From: Cupriavidus pauculus
GTDB taxonomy: Bacteria > Pseudomonadota > Gammaproteobacteria > Burkholderiales > Burkholderiaceae
Reading direction: 5' to 3'
DNA length: 64,000 nucleotides
NCBI RefSeq assembly: GCF_022179805.1
Contig: NZ_BPUO01000009.1
Location: forward strand, 186,001-250,000
Position numbers and translations under genes: made by a program. Below, piece after piece: positions 54,578 to 62,497 of this stretch (position 1 is its first letter; each line of letters starts with the position of its first letter). A model generated the notes under the pieces. The model made no database searches. It was not told the DNA's origin and saw nothing but the letters and a program-made list of their open reading frames with translations.

Positions 54578-56992
54578 ATGGACCTTGAATTGCGTTTGGC
54601 CGCCCTAGCTAACTTAGTAGCAGTCAACACGGATGAGGTCGAACTGCGGCTGCTCGCTGAGTTGGATCGCGTTGAATCTGTATTGCGGAACAGCGTCGAG
54701 TACGATGAGTTAGTGGGAGCCCTGAAGACGTTGACCGTGCTGGCCCCCCGATTTCATGCGCGAGTAGTTCCGATGTTGGCGGAATTTGTACGAACTGTTT
54801 CAATGCGCGATCTGCTACAGGGTGGAGAGCCAATTCCGACAGCATGGCGCAAATATAGGTCGGCTAGCCACTTGATCCGTGAGGCAATCGAAGTGCCTCG
54901 CTCAATCCGATTTGTGCACATCAGCCGTCTGCTGGATTTTTTGCTGGAGCTCTGGCGCTACGACGATGACGACGTTCGGGGGAAGGCTGAGCGGGCGTTG
55001 GAAGCCTTGGCAGAATTCGATTTGAACCTGTTTTATGGCGAGCGCGGCCTTGGCGCGCGGCCACAAGCCGAGATCGTGAATTACTTTGCCGCACTTGACG
55101 ACGGGCCACTCGTTCGGCATGCAGAGGTAATTCTAAAGATGTTGAGCAAGGTCCTCTCGCCTTCGCTAGAAGGGCATACGTGGTCCTACGACAGTGTGAC
55201 GATTAGTCGGGGAGAAATTACCGCTGGCCTCGGCGTGCGTGAGATGAGAGCGTCAGCCGTCGCGCTCCTCAAGCGCATGTATCCACTGGACGAAGCGTTC
55301 CAATACCGCAAGCATGTGTTGAATGTAATCGGTACGGCAATGCGCCGTGAACGCCCGGGCATTAACGCTGATACGTCAGCAATGTTTGACCGTGATGCAG
55401 TCGAAGTTCTGAATTTCTTCCGCGACTTGGTGAATACTGAAGAGCTGCAGTTGATCCAGATGATCGAGCACAGCGCCTATTGGGCCTACTACCATGCCGG
55501 TTCGTTACGAGTTTCCGAGGCTGCACTGAAGGTGCGAGACGCCATAGGAGGTTGTCCTGAGTATAAAATTTACAAGCAACTCATCGGGTTCGAGGGGATA
55601 CACGGTGTATGGGAGAGTCTGAAAAGTTCCGAGGAGGCTTGGGATTACAGCGACACCAAGCGCATGGAAGCTGCAGCCCGGTACGTTAGCGAAATCGACA
55701 ACGACACCTATGCTGTGTGGCGAGACAGGATTCTGCGGTTCTCGAAAACGAGATCCGATGACTTAGCGGCGTTCCCCGTCTATTACGAGTTCCTGAAGAG
55801 CGTTGGCCAGGATCGGCCGGAGTTGGCGCTGGAACTGATCAGGGACCATATGGACGTAATGGAGCCGTTCTTGATCGCGCTACTGCTTGGCCTCTGGTCT
55901 AGTGAGCGAAGCACGGACGCGGAGGCGATCGCACGTCAGTGGATCGCCGAACACAGCAATCTGACCATACTTGCGAAGTCGTTGAACGTCGAAGAGCGGC
56001 CGCGACTAGATCTCCTATCCGAGGTGATTTCGAAAGCAGATAGTGCGGAGAACACCAACGCGATCGTCGAAGCAATGGGCGTAGCGGCTCGTCAATACGG
56101 GCGCGGCCTCTTGGAGGCTAAATCAGTGTTCATGCAAGGGATGCGAGCCGTGGCGCGACGAGGGGATGCCCGGTGGGCGAACGTCGTTTGGTACAGCCGA
56201 GATTTCCGAAAGCTGGTAACGGAGATGGATCACACGGAACGAGCCGAAGTTCTCGCGAGCATGGCGCCGTTGCAAGAGTTGAGATATCAGGCGGAGGAAG
56301 TGTTGTATGCCATTGGAGAGCACGATTCAGAGGCGCTACTGAGTTACTTGATGGAGCGTGTGCGGAGTGAGAACGCCAAGAGGCTCGACGCGCGCACGGA
56401 CGAGGCTAGCCAAGACGACCGCTTCGAAGCGATACCTTACAGCTTGCAGAGGCTCAACAAACTTCTTGTGACGATGCCGAAGGAGGTGCTATCGGCGGTT
56501 CGGAAGGAGTACAGCGCCAGGACTGCAGGGATGTTCCAGTACTCCGGAGGAGCTCGCCTTGTCAAAGCGGCTTTCCCTGAACTCGAACAGTCTTTGCAGA
56601 ACGAACTACTTTCCTACATTCGAAGTGGCAACCCGGAGGACATCGACTTTGTGATTGCGATCGTTCGCAGCTATGGAGGTGAGGCGCCCATCCTGCCCCT
56701 TTGCAAGGAGATCGTGAGAGCTGTTCCTGAAAGGTCAGGCGCCTGGACGGAGATGGCTGCGGCGCTGGAATCGACGGGCGTAGTTTCGGGGGAGTACGGT
56801 ACCGTCCATGCATACGAAGCACTCCGCTCAGGGATCGTCCCATTGCTTTCCGATGACGATCCAAAGGTAAGGGCTTTCGCGGCCTGGCTTATCGAGGATC
56901 TCGATCAGTTCATTGTGCGCGAACGCCGGCGTGCTGACGAGGGGTTGGCGTTGCGTAAGTACAAGTATGGAATTGGAAAAAACGAGGCTTAG
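54578..56992 (+). CDS. Large helical-repeat protein coupled to the PIN nuclease
   Basis: 804 residues, ATG 54578, two bases after the PIN gene stop. The sequence is almost wholly helical, with Leu-rich, HEAT/ARM-like spacing (LAALANLVAVNTDEVELRLL; RKALRALEALAEF-type helices) and no signal peptide, membrane segment, Walker motif or Zn cluster. It ends with charged helices (VRERRRADEGLALRKYKYG). Such alpha-solenoids usually bind proteins or nucleic acid and could be the sensor that controls the nuclease. I do not recognise the family. Base composition is less GC-rich than the left half of the window. Confidence 0.85.
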   Translation: MDLELRLAALANLVAVNTDEVELRLLAELDRVESVLRNSVEYDELVGALKTLTVLAPRFHARVVPMLAEFVRTVSMRDLLQGGEPIPTAWRKYRSASHLIREAIEVPRSIRFVHISRLLDFLLELWRYDDDDVRGKAERALEALAEFDLNLFYGERGLGARPQAEIVNYFAALDDGPLVRHAEVILKMLSKVLSPSLEGHTWSYDSVTISRGEITAGLGVREMRASAVALLKRMYPLDEAFQYRKHVLNVIGTAMRRERPGINADTSAMFDRDAVEVLNFFRDLVNTEELQLIQMIEHSAYWAYYHAGSLRVSEAALKVRDAIGGCPEYKIYKQLIGFEGIHGVWESLKSSEEAWDYSDTKRMEAAARYVSEIDNDTYAVWRDRILRFSKTRSDDLAAFPVYYEFLKSVGQDRPELALELIRDHMDVMEPFLIALLLGLWSSERSTDAEAIARQWIAEHSNLTILAKSLNVEERPRLDLLSEVISKADSAENTNAIVEAMGVAARQYGRGLLEAKSVFMQGMRAVARRGDARWANVVWYSRDFRKLVTEMDHTERAEVLASMAPLQELRYQAEEVLYAIGEHDSEALLSYLMERVRSENAKRLDARTDEASQDDRFEAIPYSLQRLNKLLVTMPKEVLSAVRKEYSARTAGMFQYSGGARLVKAAFPELEQSLQNELLSYIRSGNPEDIDFVIAIVRSYGGEAPILPLCKEIVRAVPERSGAWTEMAAALESTGVVSGEYGTVHAYEALRSGIVPLLSDDDPKVRAFAAWLIEDLDQFIVRERRRADEGLALRKYKYGIGKNEA

Positions 56993-57291
56993 CGACGTGA
57001 ATCGATTCGCATAGCCTCTTCATTTTGGGGCTACAGGTAGCGCATCTGGTCCATGATTTGGGGTTATCGTACTTTCCGTGCAAAATCTGGCGCATTTCAA
57101 GCTGTCGGGCCAGCGACGCCGAGTTGCGTGAGATAGTCCCATAACGCGGCGTTTCCATACTTCATACCGTCTTGTTGATTTGTGTCGTAGAAGACCCTAA
57201 CTTTCTCGGTTCGATTTGAAAGCTGGGAACAAAAGAATCGTTCTCATTGAGGATGTCTGCGCAAGCTCATCGTTCTTCGTTGGGGCCGGTC
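56993..57291. other. Convergent gene ends, no gene seen
   Basis: 299 bases between the convergent helical-repeat and HEPN genes. No frame or hairpin stands out. Confidence 0.5.
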
Positions 57292-58584
57292 TCATGTTTG
57301 TGGCCCAGCTAGGACCAATTCATCCCAATCCACACCACCTGCTAGGATGACTGCTTTGATTGCGCTTGCGCATATCGCCTCTCCCTCTTTGATGGCAGTT
57401 GCCGCGCGCTCCCACTCGCTAGTCTTTGCGTGGCTGGAGACTATTCTCCCGTAGTGAGCGGCGCCGGAACGGTACTTGTACAGTTGTTTTAGCTTCTTCA
57501 TCAAGGATCGACGCTCCTCAATGGAGCTCCCTAGGAGCCATGCCCCTCTCAATGCGAGTTGATAGGATAATTGTGGTGCATTCTGCTCCTCCAGCAGAAG
57601 GGACTCTAGGGCAATGCCTAGGTCAATAGCCTTGTCCACGGGGTTCATGTTCCCCACGGTACGGTTCAACCGTTGGATCGGAACGTCGAGCTTGAGACGT
57701 TTCTCTCGCGATAATGAAAGATAGGCCTCGACAACTGAACGAAACTCAACGAGTTGTTCAAGTGCCAATGTGACTACGGGGGGGCGGTGGAGGTTAGTGG
57801 ATAGCGGGCTCATCCATCCGCCACCTAGGCGCCCCTTCATAAAGCTGCCGTCCACCATTTCCGTAAAATTCCTGTGAATAATCGGACTGGAAGGGCCCAT
57901 CACTGTTAGGAGCCATCCGATACGCTGAAGCAGTACCGCATCATCAAACTCAGAGTCAGACACCTTAGACGGCGCGGTCTGAAGGCTCTCCGCCGTGATG
58001 AACATAGGGCGGGGAGTGACAAATCGATATAGAGCAGCCTTGGGTTCCAGTTTCTGAACGAGATTTTCCAAGGATTGGGGATTGAAGAACCGAAGCGGTG
58101 GCTCGCGGAGCGACGAGAGATATCCTCGCGACGTGGATGACGGGACATCATCTGGCCGGCAAACGAATACGCCAGGAACCAGTTCTACAGGTTCATCGAC
58201 TTGGACACCCTCTAATAGGAGTACCTCGATATGTTCGACATGATCTGATTGCAGGAAAGAGTATAGATCGGTAACGGCTTGTTCAGGGCCTGCATCGAGT
58301 GCTCTAGCCACCAATGCTTCCCCGCATGAGCGGCGATGCATCATGCTCTTGGTGTTGATGCCGTTGAAAAGCATTCCATCGTATTTGCGCAGTTCTGGAA
58401 TGTTGTCGAGCATGAACTCAATAGAGGACGGACATGAAAAATGTCGGTAGCTATCGTTCGGAAGGGTGTAAGAGAGCGAGTCGGCTCCGCGTTCAAGTTC
58501 TAACCTGAGTGCGTCCAGCAACTTGGCTCTTAACGATGCGCTATCAACGTCGATTGGCTGAGTGCCGTCGTCTGAGTTTGTCAT
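57292..58584 (-). CDS. HEPN-domain protein with R-x4-H motif
   Basis: 430 residues. The N-terminal 300 residues form an unrecognised mixed fold (YTLPNDSYRHFSCPSSIEFM; VFVCRPDDVPSSTSRGYLSS). The C-terminal part (about 310-420) resembles Apea-like HEPN domains: DKAIDLGIALESLLLEEQNA, LALRGAWLLGSS and KYRSGAAHYGR, containing the Arg-x4-His RNase motif (Arg 372, His 377). HEPN proteins of this type are common RNases of toxin-antitoxin and abortive-infection systems. It starts in a four-base overlap with a truncated upstream gene. Confidence 0.82.
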   Translation of the reverse strand: MTNSDDGTQPIDVDSASLRAKLLDALRLELERGADSLSYTLPNDSYRHFSCPSSIEFMLDNIPELRKYDGMLFNGINTKSMMHRRSCGEALVARALDAGPEQAVTDLYSFLQSDHVEHIEVLLLEGVQVDEPVELVPGVFVCRPDDVPSSTSRGYLSSLREPPLRFFNPQSLENLVQKLEPKAALYRFVTPRPMFITAESLQTAPSKVSDSEFDDAVLLQRIGWLLTVMGPSSPIIHRNFTEMVDGSFMKGRLGGGWMSPLSTNLHRPPVVTLALEQLVEFRSVVEAYLSLSREKRLKLDVPIQRLNRTVGNMNPVDKAIDLGIALESLLLEEQNAPQLSYQLALRGAWLLGSSIEERRSLMKKLKQLYKYRSGAAHYGRIVSSHAKTSEWERAATAIKEGEAICASAIKAVILAGGVDWDELVLAGPQT

Positions 58585-58832
58585 TCCGTTGCTCCAGTAT
58601 TGTGCTTCATGGCATCAAGGTAATCTGCCCACACTTGCACAGATCCCTGCGCCCTCAGACTGTCAGTCTTTGCGTTGTTGGCAGGAACAGCTTCCGTGTG
58701 TTCGATTCCCGCCGTGCGTCCACCATGACGTAGCTGGAAGTCGGGACGCTCGCCCTCCGTCAGCTCAAGTGGGAATTGCATCGAGGTAGGCGGGGGAGAA
58801 GCTAGCAATCGCGCGACGGTGTATCGCTCCAT
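58581..58832 (-). CDS. Short PD-(D/E)XK-like fragment, 83 residues
   Basis: ATG 58832, stop overlapping the HEPN start (ATGA). The protein reads ERPDFQLRHGGRTAGIEHTE, an order (Pro-Asp, then Glu-x-Thr after a Gly-Ile/Val strand) seen at the active site of PD-(D/E)XK nuclease-like proteins, then NAKTDSLRAQGSVQVWADYL. It is far shorter than known relatives (200 or more residues), so it is either a truncated remnant or a small partner that retains translational coupling with the HEPN gene. Assignment is weak. Confidence 0.5.
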   Translation of the reverse strand: MERYTVARLLASPPPTSMQFPLELTEGERPDFQLRHGGRTAGIEHTEAVPANNAKTDSLRAQGSVQVWADYLDAMKHNTGATE

Positions 58833-58937
58833 ATATTCGGATGTTCTTCCTGCGCCCCTGGGCGGAGCGATAATGTCGATTTATGGCAAGAGCCGTCTGA
58901 GCTCTTCGAGGCTGCAAGCACTAAGCATTACGACCTC

Positions 58938-59978
58938 ATGAGTTTCTCGATCGACCGTATCCTACTTCACAAGAAGCTCTCGCAGGTACTGAAGCTGCAG
59001 CCGTGGTGGGCACTGACGGCTTGGCTGACCGCCATGATCCAACCCGGGCATGGAAGTTTGGCGCCAAGAATGTCGCGCCGCAGTGCGATGGAAGCCATCG
59101 ACTCGGAAGCGTTGATTGAATCCGACTGGTCGGAAGTGCCCATTGAAGCCATGCCGTTCGAAGCGACTACTGAAGCCGTGGCCGAAATTCCGGTTGAAGT
59201 CCCGGCCATGGACGAACCGACGGAAACTTCCGCCCCGGACGAATTGACCGAATCGGCTGCCCTGGTTGCGCCGCGTTACGCGCAAGCTTCGGAAGCTGCG
59301 CCTGAAGAGACGCGGGCCCCGAAGCGCAATCGGAAGCCGAAAACCGTAGCCGAGGTTGCTTCTCCGGAAGTCACGACTCAAAAGAGCCCAGCGCGGAAAC
59401 ACGGTCGGAAGCCGAAAGCGCTCATCCAAACTGCCACTCTGGAAGCTTCGCCGGAAGAGAGGCGGACCCCGAAGCGCGGTCAGAACCCGAAAATCCTAGC
59501 TGAAGTTGCCAGTGCGGAAGTCACGACTCAAGAGACGCCAACCTGGAAGGGCGGTGCGAAGCAGATAACACTGCATGGAGCGGAGGCGGCCCCGGAAGCG
59601 CGGACTCAGAATACGCAAACTCGTAAGACGCGACAGAGGCAAAAAGTGCCTACTGCAACCCAAAGCCCGACCAGATCCACACTGCTCGCGCAACTCGCAT
59701 CTGTCAATGCTCAGCTTGAGCGGTTGCGTGCCACGGAAGTGCCAAAGATCGTGGAGGAGATTCAGCAATTAATGCGGGAGTATGAACTGAGCATTGAGGA
59801 CATTGCGGGCAAGCCCAGTGATGAGCCCGCTGGCCGCGCTGTTCCAACCAAGACGAAGGCCGCGCCGCGTCCGAAGTACCGCGACCCCAAGACGGGCCAG
59901 ACCTGGTCGGGCCGCGGTAGGGCTCCCGCGTGGATTGGCAAGAAGCCCGAGGGTTTCCTAATCGACCGTTTGTACTGA
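58938..59978 (+). CDS. H-NS-family protein with long repetitive N-terminal extension
   Basis: 346 residues; the normal H-NS-like length is about 100. The C-terminal 105 residues hold the family features: a coiled coil (LLAQLASVNAQLERLRATEV; EEIQQLMREYELSIEDIAG) and the DNA-binding end YRDPKTGQTWSGRGRAPAWI followed by GKKPEGFLIDRLY. The N-terminal 240 residues are an acidic stretch followed by imperfect repeats with Lys/Arg-Pro-Lys units (KRNRKPKTVAEVASPEVTTQ; KHGRKPKALIQTATLEASPE; KRGQNPKILAEVASAEVTTQ), AT-hook-like in spirit. It probably silences AT-rich foreign DNA such as this island. The start codon has no strong ribosome site. Confidence 0.85.
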   Translation: MSFSIDRILLHKKLSQVLKLQPWWALTAWLTAMIQPGHGSLAPRMSRRSAMEAIDSEALIESDWSEVPIEAMPFEATTEAVAEIPVEVPAMDEPTETSAPDELTESAALVAPRYAQASEAAPEETRAPKRNRKPKTVAEVASPEVTTQKSPARKHGRKPKALIQTATLEASPEERRTPKRGQNPKILAEVASAEVTTQETPTWKGGAKQITLHGAEAAPEARTQNTQTRKTRQRQKVPTATQSPTRSTLLAQLASVNAQLERLRATEVPKIVEEIQQLMREYELSIEDIAGKPSDEPAGRAVPTKTKAAPRPKYRDPKTGQTWSGRGRAPAWIGKKPEGFLIDRLY

Positions 59979-60505
59979 ACGAGAGGTTGGCGGGCAGCCG
60001 TGTGCCCGCTTGACTTGCGAACTTGGGCGGAGCAGGGCAGCGAGCCGGCGGCGCTGCCTAAAGTAGGACAAAGGCAACGACAGCGGTGAAGGCAGTGATG
60101 CCAGCGAAAAAGGGCCCGCGGAGTGATTCGCCGGATGCTGGCACAGATGGACGACCATGCTCGCCATGGAAGAGTTCGACGCGCCGGGGTGCTCTGCGCT
60201 GCCGGCCCACCAGAGTTACGTCCACCGCCCCTACCACCGGCGCCGGTGGTCGGCTACCGCAACGCGGAAGGGCTGACTTGGGGGGCAGTGCAAGATGTCT
60301 TCCTGCCTCGAGCGCGCGGGAAATTCACGTGATGGCTGACCCACATCGTCAACTTGCAGGGAACCGACGAATCTGTGCAGCTTTTGATTTGAAAAGTTAA
60401 TTAAAAGCCTCTCGTATGACGATTTCGCGCAGAATTTCTGAGAAACTTGCGAAAGTTGAGAGCATTGATTAGGATGGAGTCATTCTCTTCAAGGTCTATT
60501 CCGAC
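59979..60505. other. No supported gene
   Basis: A plus-strand frame around 60123-60331 reads LAQMDDHARHGRVRRAG and ends VGYRNAEGLTWGAVQD, which might be a degenerate H-NS-like end (YRNAEG-TW for YRDPKTG-TW). The match is too short to call. AT-rich DNA near 60400-60480 should carry the promoter of the next gene. Confidence 0.4.
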
Positions 60506-61135
60506 ATGACGTCCTTTTCCAGCGTCGCCGATCTGGCGCGACGCATGTGTATAGACAGGGCAGCGCTGCTTCAGCGGTTCCGTGAAGCTGGGGTTCTCAA
60601 AGCCTCGGCAGACGCGCCGGTTTTTGAGGCAGACGTCGCGGCATTGAGCGCTCACTATCGGACCCTACTCGGCCCGCGGGCGGTGGAAATCGCTGCTGAA
60701 GTGCGTAGAGAGGCGACAGGTGAACGTCCCCGGCGACATCGGGTCGTGCTGGTCGGCCAACTCGGAAAGGATCCGGAAACCCGTTACATGCCATCCGGGG
60801 ATGCCGTCACCAATATCCGGCTTGCCACGACGGACCGGTACCGGCGACTTTGCGAGCAGGCGCTGGAATGCGGCATTCTGACTGATCGCACCCGCGCACT
60901 CCTCTATCTTGACCTTCTTCTAGGTCGTATCCCTGCGAAACTCCGTTCTCTTTCGGGCGGCCTTCTGCGAGCTTTATTTCGAGCGGCGATCGACGAGGTG
61001 AGCCGCAATCATCAACGTTTATCGCGCCTTTCGCGCTCCAAGTCATTCCGGGCGCGAAATGTCTTGTCTTGCCGAACGGCGGAGCGGGAATCGTCCGTTC
61101 ACCCCGCCTTTGCGCCGCCCCGTGTTGTCATCTGA
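60506..61135 (+). CDS. Chimeric protein: IF2N-like domain plus SSB fragment
   Basis: 209 residues. Residues 5-55 resemble the IF2 N-terminal fold (SVADLARRMCIDRAALLQRF; AGVLKASADAPVFEADVAAL). Residues about 80-112 match the start of single-stranded DNA-binding protein (VVLVGQLGKDPETRYMPSGD; AVTNIRLATTDRYR), but the remaining OB fold is absent. The last 95 residues show no family and are probably frameshift or junction sequence. Start ATG 60506 has only weak AAGG upstream. It may be an expressed chimera or a rearranged remnant; it is divided from the next gene by 11 bases. Confidence 0.6.
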   Translation: MTSFSSVADLARRMCIDRAALLQRFREAGVLKASADAPVFEADVAALSAHYRTLLGPRAVEIAAEVRREATGERPRRHRVVLVGQLGKDPETRYMPSGDAVTNIRLATTDRYRRLCEQALECGILTDRTRALLYLDLLLGRIPAKLRSLSGGLLRALFRAAIDEVSRNHQRLSRLSRSKSFRARNVLSCRTAERESSVHPAFAPPRVVI

Positions 61136-61146
61136 AGGAGTTTGAT

Positions 61147-61770
61147 ATGACATCGCACCTTTTCTCCGCTAACGCCGCCCCTCAAGGCGCACCCCTGGTA
61201 GAAAAATTGGTCCACGATATCGACGAGCAACTGGAACATACCATTGACGCAGGTGAGCGCGCCCGTGTGATGGCGATTGTGCGCCAGTGTCTGACAGCAA
61301 CGCTCGCCAGCGCGCCTGGTGCTGCAACCGATACCGATGGCCGACTCGCCGTGTCATATCTGAAACCCTCGGAAGTCATCGACCGTGGCCTGGTGGCCAT
61401 GTCGCAGGCAACGCTGTACCGTGCGGTGGAGGATGGGCGCTTCTATTGCGTCACGCCGCGCGGAAAGGCTATCGGCAAAGCTTTCCCGGTGTGGCAGTTC
61501 GCGCCCCCCGTCCCCGAAATGCTGGCCGCGGTCCTGCAACAGATGAAATCGCTTCCGAGCAGTGAAATCCACGCGTTCTGGGTAACACCGGTCGACGCGT
61601 TTGATGACCTGACGCCGGCAGAGGTGTTGGCGGGTCGGGCATTCGAGACGCGTGCGGCGCTGTCTGCCGTACAGCGTGGTCATCTTGCGCAAGCTGCCGG
61701 GGAACGGCAGGGCAGGGTGATCGCGCAGTTGGCCGCGCTGCCCTCGCGTAGTTCGGACCTAATCAGCTGA
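61147..61770 (+). CDS. Xre/MbcA/ParS-like antitoxin partner of RES toxin
   Basis: 207 residues from ATG 61147, which follows GAAGGAG at a suitable distance; an in-frame start at 61069 lacks one. The core includes YLKPSEVIDRGLVAMSQATL followed by YRAVEDGRFYCVTPRGKAIG, then a DUF2384-like C-terminal part (FWVTPVDAFDDLTPAEVLAG). It is longer than the first antitoxin in the window and unlike it in sequence. The stop overlaps the RES toxin ATG by one base. An antitoxin role rests on position and on the C-terminal domain. Confidence 0.78.
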   Translation: MTSHLFSANAAPQGAPLVEKLVHDIDEQLEHTIDAGERARVMAIVRQCLTATLASAPGAATDTDGRLAVSYLKPSEVIDRGLVAMSQATLYRAVEDGRFYCVTPRGKAIGKAFPVWQFAPPVPEMLAAVLQQMKSLPSSEIHAFWVTPVDAFDDLTPAEVLAGRAFETRAALSAVQRGHLAQAAGERQGRVIAQLAALPSRSSDLIS

Positions 61771-62468
61771 TGACGAAATTTGTTCCGCCTCCTGATATCG
61801 CAGCAACTCTTCCTCCCCAGGACCGGCTCCGCCAAGCGCTCACTGGTGCGGAGATTATCCTGCCCGCTGGCACGAAAGTGTTCCGGGCGGTTCGGCATCC
61901 CGCCGCAGTGATTCCGCCGTACGTCGAACAAACCTACCGCTTCGGACCGCCCGCGTCATTCGCTGGACCGGACGGTCGTCACGCAACCTATTGGATGTAC
62001 GCGGCCGCAGATCTGACGACCGCGCTATGGGAGTCGAATTTCTGCACAAAGGACGTGACACAGCCTGGCACCTTCCATATTTCGGCGGACGTCGCCCAGA
62101 AGGGCCTAATTGCCGTCTTTACGCTGCATACTGATGTTAGCGTGCTTGATCTCAACGGCACCGTGTTGAGTAAGCTGGGTATCTACGACGAGATACACGG
62201 CGACCATAGATGGTGCCAGTGGTTCGGCCTGGATATGTTCGAGGCGCTTGCCGGCTATGCCGGAGACGCTGCGCCGGTGGGTTTTCGTTACCCTTCGCGC
62301 AAGCATAAGAATTATCTCGCCTTGGCGGTTCAGTCCGGGGCGCTGAATATTTGGCGGGCACGCGTGGATATACAGGTGACCCGCTTCTCAGAGATGCCGG
62401 AGTACCGGACCTTGCTGGCTGACCCGAACTATGCCGATCCGCTTAAGGGCGGCTTCTCGGCGCGCTAA
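61770..62468 (+). CDS. RES-domain toxin, second copy type
   Basis: 232 residues, longer than the 156-residue RES protein at 48453. It has the RES pattern: KVFRAVRHPAAVIPPY, TYRFGPPASFAGPDGRHATY and MYAAADLTTALWESNF, placing Arg, Tyr and Glu of the NAD-binding pocket. The C-terminal half includes HRWCQWFGLDMFEALAGYAG and ends GGFSAR. It is expected to act on NAD+ or to ADP-ribosylate. Coupled to the antitoxin by overlapping stop and start and followed 29 bases later by a STAND NTPase. Confidence 0.86.
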   Translation: MTKFVPPPDIAATLPPQDRLRQALTGAEIILPAGTKVFRAVRHPAAVIPPYVEQTYRFGPPASFAGPDGRHATYWMYAAADLTTALWESNFCTKDVTQPGTFHISADVAQKGLIAVFTLHTDVSVLDLNGTVLSKLGIYDEIHGDHRWCQWFGLDMFEALAGYAGDAAPVGFRYPSRKHKNYLALAVQSGALNIWRARVDIQVTRFSEMPEYRTLLADPNYADPLKGGFSAR

Positions 62469-62497
62469 TCAGATTCAAGCGTCTCACGTTGCGCACA

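Noticed and set aside
60123..60331. Possible degenerate H-NS end (YRNAEGLTWG)
   Set aside because: Only about ten residues resemble the family and the basic loop that follows is missing.
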